From contig NZ_CAKPTG010000009.1 in NCBI RefSeq assembly GCF_934190775.1, positions 37,134 to 101,133 on the forward strand: a stretch of 64,000 nucleotides of DNA, in the 5' to 3' direction. Numbering within the stretch: the stretch's first letter is position 1; the number at the start of each line of letters is the position of its first letter. Of this stretch, positions 59,651 through 64,000 are shown one piece after another. Made by a program: the position numbers and the translations under genes. The DNA is from an uncultured Phascolarctobacterium sp. GTDB lineage: Bacteria; Bacillota; Negativicutes; Acidaminococcales; Acidaminococcaceae. The notes below the pieces were generated by a model, which did not search any database, was not told where the DNA came from, and saw only the letters and a list, made by a program, of their open reading frames with translations.

Positions 59651-61681
59651 GTGAATAGGATTAGTAGAAAAATGGGCTGGCTGATTTTTATTATTGCGGC
59701 CTGTATAGTAGAAGGATTTTTTGCCTGGCAGAGCTTCGGCGGGACGCACCCCTTTCCGCTGAACGAGTTTGGCTTTCAGATTTTTGATCATCTTCTGCGT
59801 GACTGTGTTTTGGCAGAGATAGTGTATGTGCTGTATTATCGGCGCAAGCGTGTGCCGGACAGATTGCAGCGCTATTTTCCTGTTATTGTCATCGGTATTC
59901 TGTATCTTTTCGAAGCCTTTTTCATGGTTAATCAGCTTAGCCTGGATAAAGGCCTGCAGACAAGCCTGTCCGTGCTTGCCGGTATTAACAATAACATTTT
60001 TGTAGTGCTGCTGATGGCGATGTGCTACCATAAATGGCCCAACATCGGGATGAAAATCCTTTATTTTGCTGTTTATGTATTTTCTGCCTTGGCGATAGTC
60101 TTTGACGGCTTCTATTTTTGGCAGACCTCCATGCACGTGGAGAGCGTTCTCTTCCAAAACCTGAATATCTATGCTGTTAAAGGTATTTTTGCGACGATGA
60201 GCAACACGATGATTGCCGGTATTGTTATCAGCATAGTGGTGATTTTACTGCTGTTTTATGTACCGAAGCCGCAAAAGCGTAAGCCTAACTTTGCCTGGTC
60301 GCTGCTGTGCGTGGCCATGTTCACCTTGGGCTTGAACCTTACCGACAGACTGCTTGGCTATGCCGGCATGTACGGCGTGGAAAATGTTATCGGTATGTAC
60401 GCTGAGGTTGAGAACGAAAAGACGCGTATGAACTATCGCAATATGCTTTCCGTACCGGTTAACGTGAACTTCGTCAGCAAGGCAATTTTTGATACGGATA
60501 AAATTGCCGGCGGCAAGCATGTGGAGCAGCGCGAGCTGACTGCCAAGGATAAAACACGTCTGACGGAAATGGGCATTGATGAGCCTAAAGCAAAGATTGC
60601 CAAAATCAAACCGCAGTATGACAGAGTTGTTCTGCTGATTCTGGAATCCATGCACCGTGATTACATCAACTACTATAACCATGATATTCCCGAAGAAGCT
60701 ACTCCGTTCTTGAATAGTCTTGTTATCCGTTATCCGCATATGAACAGGTATTATTCCTCTGCTGTGCCGACAACGCAGGGCCTGAATGCTACCTTCCGTT
60801 CGCATTTGATTATGGATAAGGGTCTTCCCGGCAAAAATACGCCCTCACTGTTCCGCAGTGTACAGGCGCAGGGAATGCGCGGCATTTTCATGAATGCCTC
60901 CAGCCAGTATTATGCCAACGAGCTGCGCGAATATCCTACGCAGTTCGGCATGAACGAATACTATGCCAAGGAATACCTGGAAAAGCAGGGCTATACAGGT
61001 GCCAGCGGATGGGGCTTCCATAATGACGTAATGTATGAGGAAACACTGAAGCTGCTGGAAAAAGCCAAAGCGAAGAATGACCGTCTGGTGATGGTTACCA
61101 AAACGCTGGATATGCATCAGCCTTATCCTTATACAGGCTTCAGCTGGAACGAAATGCCGGATAAGGTACGCAGCAACACATTTATTACGGTACGAGGCGT
61201 ATATTGGGTTGATAAAACCTTGGAGCATTTCTTTAAGGAAGCACAGAAGCGTGGCCTGATGGATGACAGAACGCTGTTCATCATTACGAGTGACCATAAT
61301 CCGCACAGCGGCGGCGAGTACACAAAGCTCGTTACCAAGGCTGATGATAAGCAGAGTATTGCACCGATTCCGCTGATTTTTGTGTCGAAGAATCTGGCAC
61401 CGCTCAATAATCTGCGCACCAATGAATATGCTTCGCAGATTGATCTGGCACCGACGCTTTTATATCTGCTGGGCATTGATGTGCCGGAAAAATTCATGGG
61501 CCGCAATCTTCTGCAGCCTACGGATATTCCCTATGCCTTAGGCTACTTTGGCGGTAAAGCGTTCTACTGGTCGGATGAGCGTCATTTTGTCGACCAGATG
61601 GATAAGCCTGTACCGGACACAGAATATGAGGATGCTTTAACAAACTATATTATTCATTATTATGGCTTGTGGCACCAATAA
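59651..61681 (+). CDS. Sulfatase-domain membrane transferase (LTA synthase/phosphoethanolamine transferase-like)
   Basis: A 676-aa protein with about five membrane helices in the first 210 residues and a sulfatase-type extracellular domain. VLLILESMHRD holds the metal-binding glutamate, SSAVPTTQGLNATFRS the likely nucleophile threonine, and FIITSDHNPHSGG the Asp-His pair. In diderms such proteins move phosphoglycerol or phosphoethanolamine onto envelope sugars. GTG 59651 is taken as the start; ATG 59672 is the alternative. No terminator to the next gene is evident within 60 bases. Confidence 0.82.
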   Translation: MNRISRKMGWLIFIIAACIVEGFFAWQSFGGTHPFPLNEFGFQIFDHLLRDCVLAEIVYVLYYRRKRVPDRLQRYFPVIVIGILYLFEAFFMVNQLSLDKGLQTSLSVLAGINNNIFVVLLMAMCYHKWPNIGMKILYFAVYVFSALAIVFDGFYFWQTSMHVESVLFQNLNIYAVKGIFATMSNTMIAGIVISIVVILLLFYVPKPQKRKPNFAWSLLCVAMFTLGLNLTDRLLGYAGMYGVENVIGMYAEVENEKTRMNYRNMLSVPVNVNFVSKAIFDTDKIAGGKHVEQRELTAKDKTRLTEMGIDEPKAKIAKIKPQYDRVVLLILESMHRDYINYYNHDIPEEATPFLNSLVIRYPHMNRYYSSAVPTTQGLNATFRSHLIMDKGLPGKNTPSLFRSVQAQGMRGIFMNASSQYYANELREYPTQFGMNEYYAKEYLEKQGYTGASGWGFHNDVMYEETLKLLEKAKAKNDRLVMVTKTLDMHQPYPYTGFSWNEMPDKVRSNTFITVRGVYWVDKTLEHFFKEAQKRGLMDDRTLFIITSDHNPHSGGEYTKLVTKADDKQSIAPIPLIFVSKNLAPLNNLRTNEYASQIDLAPTLLYLLGIDVPEKFMGRNLLQPTDIPYALGYFGGKAFYWSDERHFVDQMDKPVPDTEYEDALTNYIIHYYGLWHQ

Positions 61682-61790
61682 AAATTATTAAAAAATGCCG
61701 TTTCACAGAAATGTGGGACGGTATTTATACTTTTGCTATATAAACTTAGCTACAGAAAGCAAGTATATTGTATACACATGCTGTTACACT

Positions 61791-61818
61791 TTTCAAAAGC
61801 AGTTCTATCACATATAAT
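61791..61818 (+). promoter_or_regulatory. Promoter of dcuC
   Basis: TTTCAA (61791-61796), 16-base spacer, TATAAT (61813-61818), 38 bases before the dcuC start. Confidence 0.6.
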
Positions 61819-61855
61819 ATTAATGCAAAAAAATAATTTTATGGAGGAAATGAAG

Positions 61856-63112
61856 ATGTTTCTGATAATTGGTGCACTCGTTGTTATCGGTGTAATTTAT
61901 CTTTTATTGAAACGACATGAATCCAGAATGGTATTGATTGCCGCTGGTATTCTGATGTGCTGCATTGCCGGCAAGCCGATGGCTTCTCTTGATGCTTTTG
62001 CCAAGAGCATGACTAATGCCGGTCTGATTACTTCTGTTTGTTCCTGCATGGGCTTTGCCTGGTGCATGAAGTACACCGGCTGCGACAAGCATTTGGTTGT
62101 CGCTATCGGTAAGGTTTTGAAAAAAATGGGCTTTTTGCTCATTCCCGGCGCTACGCTGGCAACCTTTGTTGTTAATATTGCTATCCCCAGTGCTGCAGGC
62201 TGCAGTGCTGCGGTAGGCGTAATTTTTATTCCGATTATGATGTCTGCGGGCATTCATCCGGCAATGGCTGCTGCTGCCGTTAAATCCGGTACTTATGGCA
62301 GTATGCTGAACCCCGGTCTGGTACATAACGCCGTTATCGCTAAGCTGGCAGGCGTGCAGGTTACTGATGTAATTGCTAATCATATGATGGCAACCGTAGT
62401 CGGCGTAATCATTGCTGCTGCTGTATTGACCGTTCTCGCAGTTGTGTTGAAAGAAAACAGAGGCTTTGTGCCGGAAGGTGAAGCCGGTGTTGACGAAAAC
62501 TTCGGCATCAATCCGCTTTTTGCTATCATGCCGCTGGTTCCGGTTATCATTCTGCTGCTTGGCAGCACTAAACTGGTGCCTGCACTGAAAATGGGCGTAC
62601 CCCACGCTATGGTTATCGGTGCAATCCTGTCCTTGGCGGTAACCCGTAAAAATCCTGTTGAGCTGACTAAGAGCTTCTTTGACGGCATGGGCGATGCTTA
62701 TGCTAATATCATCGGTATTATTATTTCCGTAGGCGTTTTCGTAGCAGGCCTGAATGCTTTGGGACTGATTAAGGCGCTGATTAACTGGATGCTGAATTCT
62801 ACCGGTATTGTTAAAATTGCTGCTACCTTCGGTCCGTTTGTGCTGGCACTTATTTCCGGTTCCGGTGACGCTGCAACCGTTGCGTTTAACGAAGCAGTTA
62901 CTCCGCATGCGGCACAGTTTGGTCTGGAAACCATGAACATGGGTTCCATTGCAGCTTTGGGCGGTACTCTCGGCCGTACTATTTCCCCGATTGCCGGTGC
63001 TACTATTATCTGCGCAGGCATCGCCGGTGTAGACCCGATGGATGTTTGCAAGCGTAATGCGTTAGGTATTACCCTGGCGCTGGTTGTAGGCATGATTCTG
63101 CTGCTGTTCTAA
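61856..63112 (+). CDS. dcuC: DcuC-type anaerobic C4-dicarboxylate carrier
   Basis: About 418 aa with 12 or so membrane helices. MGFAWCMKYTGCDKHLVVAI, IAIPSAAGCSAAVGVIFIPI, KSGTYGSMLNPGLVHN and SGSGDAATVAFNEAVTPHA match DcuC, a carrier for succinate export or fumarate/succinate exchange in anaerobes. GGAGG places the start at ATG 61856; the frame is open from 61733. Consistent with a succinate-using gut anaerobe. Followed by a terminator. Confidence 0.87.
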   Translation: MFLIIGALVVIGVIYLLLKRHESRMVLIAAGILMCCIAGKPMASLDAFAKSMTNAGLITSVCSCMGFAWCMKYTGCDKHLVVAIGKVLKKMGFLLIPGATLATFVVNIAIPSAAGCSAAVGVIFIPIMMSAGIHPAMAAAAVKSGTYGSMLNPGLVHNAVIAKLAGVQVTDVIANHMMATVVGVIIAAAVLTVLAVVLKENRGFVPEGEAGVDENFGINPLFAIMPLVPVIILLLGSTKLVPALKMGVPHAMVIGAILSLAVTRKNPVELTKSFFDGMGDAYANIIGIIISVGVFVAGLNALGLIKALINWMLNSTGIVKIAATFGPFVLALISGSGDAATVAFNEAVTPHAAQFGLETMNMGSIAALGGTLGRTISPIAGATIICAGIAGVDPMDVCKRNALGITLALVVGMILLLF

Positions 63113-63137
63113 TCTAAAAACGTTGCGGGTAAATATT

Positions 63138-63180
63138 AAAGACCTGCGGCTTGATGAGAGTCAAGCTGCAGGTCTTTTTT
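63138..63180 (+). terminator. Terminator of dcuC
   Basis: AAAGACCTGC.GGCTTGA pairs with TCAAGCTGCAGGTCTTT, loop TGAGAG, then T-run. Confidence 0.92.
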
Positions 63181-63196
63181 TACGTACAGCTAGGGT

Positions 63197-63376
63197 TTAT
63201 TGCTGTTTTACATACGGAAATTGCATAACCAGTCGGTCCTGCAGCACATGGGTGAGGCTTTCGATATTAGCACTCAGCTTTTCTATTCTGCCTTCCATAC
63301 GGACCAGAAGATACGAGCTGACGAGCATGGGAAAACCATAATCCGCTGCTGCGGAAAGCAGTCTTTCAAATTCCAT
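63197..63376 (-). CDS. YvrJ-family small membrane protein
   Basis: A 59-aa protein: one membrane segment (DYGFPMLVSSYLLVRMEG) and a short coiled coil (EKLSANIESLTHVLQDRL). This is the YvrJ pattern, seen with DUF2922 and DUF1659 genes in many Firmicutes. AAGGAGTG places the start at ATG 63376. Function unknown. Confidence 0.82.
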   Translation of the reverse strand: MEFERLLSAAADYGFPMLVSSYLLVRMEGRIEKLSANIESLTHVLQDRLVMQFPYVKQQ

Positions 63377-63387
63377 GAGAATCACTC

Positions 63388-63580
63388 CTTAGGGGGGACA
63401 ACCTTCAGTCAGTTCTTGTCGCATACACAACCCTCAGTCATCGCCTTTGGCGATGCCAGCTCCCTTTCAGGGAGCATATAAAGGTTAGTGGTGATTTTAA
63501 TGGTTGTGTTTCGCAAGTAGTTTATATCTCCCCTGAAAGGGGAGGTGGCTGCGAGCTTTGCGAGCAGACGGAAGGGTTGT
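63388..63580. repeat. Inverted dispersed-repeat pair between YvrJ and DUF2922 genes
   Basis: The block 63388-63475 (GACAACCTTCAGTC, then GCTCCCTTTCAGGGAGCATATAA) and the block 63525-63580 (CTCCCCTGAAAGGGGAGGTGGC, then GACGGAAGGGTTGTC) are inverted copies of one repeat family. Each also contains its own small palindrome. No gene. Confidence 0.7.
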
Positions 63581-63581
63581 C

Positions 63582-63794
63582 TTAGTTCAAAACTTCGACG
63601 TTACGGTTGACCACACGGGCTTCAACTGCCTGCACCAGGTCGCCGCCGAGGGTTTTGAAGACGTTGGCTGCGATGATTTTTTGCATTGCTTCGTCAGTTT
63701 GAGCTTTAGTCAGACCATCTTTCGGGTTGGCGATGGTGATGAGTTTGGTGCTGCCAGCAGCGTTTTTAAATACTAATTGCAGGGATTTTTCCAT
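63582..63794 (-). CDS. DUF2922-family protein
   Basis: A 70-aa protein (SLQLVFKNAAGSTKLITIAN, PKDGLTKAQTDEAMQKIIAA, ending VEARVVNRNVEVLN), the DUF2922 pattern. These small proteins usually go with a DUF1659 gene, which would lie beyond the window, and with YvrJ. AAAGGAGAC precedes ATG 63794. Function unknown. Confidence 0.85.
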   Translation of the reverse strand: MEKSLQLVFKNAAGSTKLITIANPKDGLTKAQTDEAMQKIIAANVFKTLGGDLVQAVEARVVNRNVEVLN

Positions 63795-63849
63795 GATTTT
63801 TGTCTCCTTTACTTGGTGAAAATTTTTGGTTTGGAAATTTGGGTTATTG

Positions 63850-64000
63850 GCCTTAGTCGCCCTAGCTACTCCCTTTAGTCGCTGGTGCGACAGTCGCCTA
63901 AGCTACCCCCTTCCGCCTCACTTCGTTCGGCACCTTCCCCGAGGGGCAGGCAAGATGTAGCATTACGCTAACTTTCTTGGTTCCCCCTTGGGGGAACTGT
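63850..64000. repeat. Further copy of the dispersed repeat, at the window edge
   Basis: CCTTCCGCCTCACTTCGTTCGGCACCTTCCCC-type sequence and GTCGC-repeat words resemble the copies at 63388-63580. It runs off the window; no gene seen. Confidence 0.5.

Overview
The window is a bacterial chromosome segment from a diderm Firmicute. I infer a Negativicutes member, probably close to Acidaminococcales such as Phascolarctobacterium. The reasons are Firmicute-style ribosome sites and terminators combined with a true outer-membrane autotransporter, a 2-oxoacid:ferredoxin oxidoreductase, a DcuC-type dicarboxylate carrier, and YvrJ and DUF2922 small proteins. The genus is inference only.

Layout. 1-314: 3' end of glutamate racemase. 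579-8221: an eleven-gene Na+/H+ antiporter (Mrp/Mbh-type) operon ending in a clear terminator. 8361-11102: EamA permease, nickel-dependent lactate racemase, XRE regulator. 11114-11189: tRNA-Thr(CGT), whose 3' part is repeated exactly (54 bp) at 34381-34434. The 23.2 kb between these repeats is an integrative mobilizable element. Its left part holds repressor, excisionase and tyrosine integrase, then a phage-type replisome organizer with iteron-like repeats. The centre is a defence-like operon (serine recombinase, DUF499 ATPase, unknown 189-aa protein, DUF1156 DNA methylase, PLD-SNF2 helicase). The right part holds an orphan AbiEi-like protein with a RelB/DinJ-like tail, an HNH protein, a mobilization module (MobC, MOBP relaxase, an overlapping third mob gene, probable oriT) and an AbiEi/AbiEii toxin-antitoxin pair.

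34435-64000 is ordinary chromosome: tRNA-Ala, an M23 peptidase, a DhaL-DhaK-LsrF-VOC-SorC catabolic operon, an ABC importer, two DUF445 proteins, tRNA-Gly, a 22-codon membrane peptide gene, TcdA, an HlyD-like adaptor, the korDABC operon, a phosphoesterase, DUF362, an autotransporter, PepSY, an envelope operon (GtrA, lipid kinase, sulfatase-type transferase) and DcuC. The window ends in small Firmicute proteins and dispersed repeats.

How it works together. The antiporter couples ion gradients at the membrane, while kor, dcuC and larA fit anaerobic organic-acid metabolism. The element looks able to integrate, excise, replicate and be mobilized by a helper conjugation system, and it carries at least one multi-gene nucleic-acid-targeting operon plus toxin-antitoxin functions. 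The least understood and most interesting part is the operon at 16091-27541: it shares protein families with BREX-like and defence-island modules but has no PglZ or BrxA, and it starts with a translationally coupled serine recombinase.
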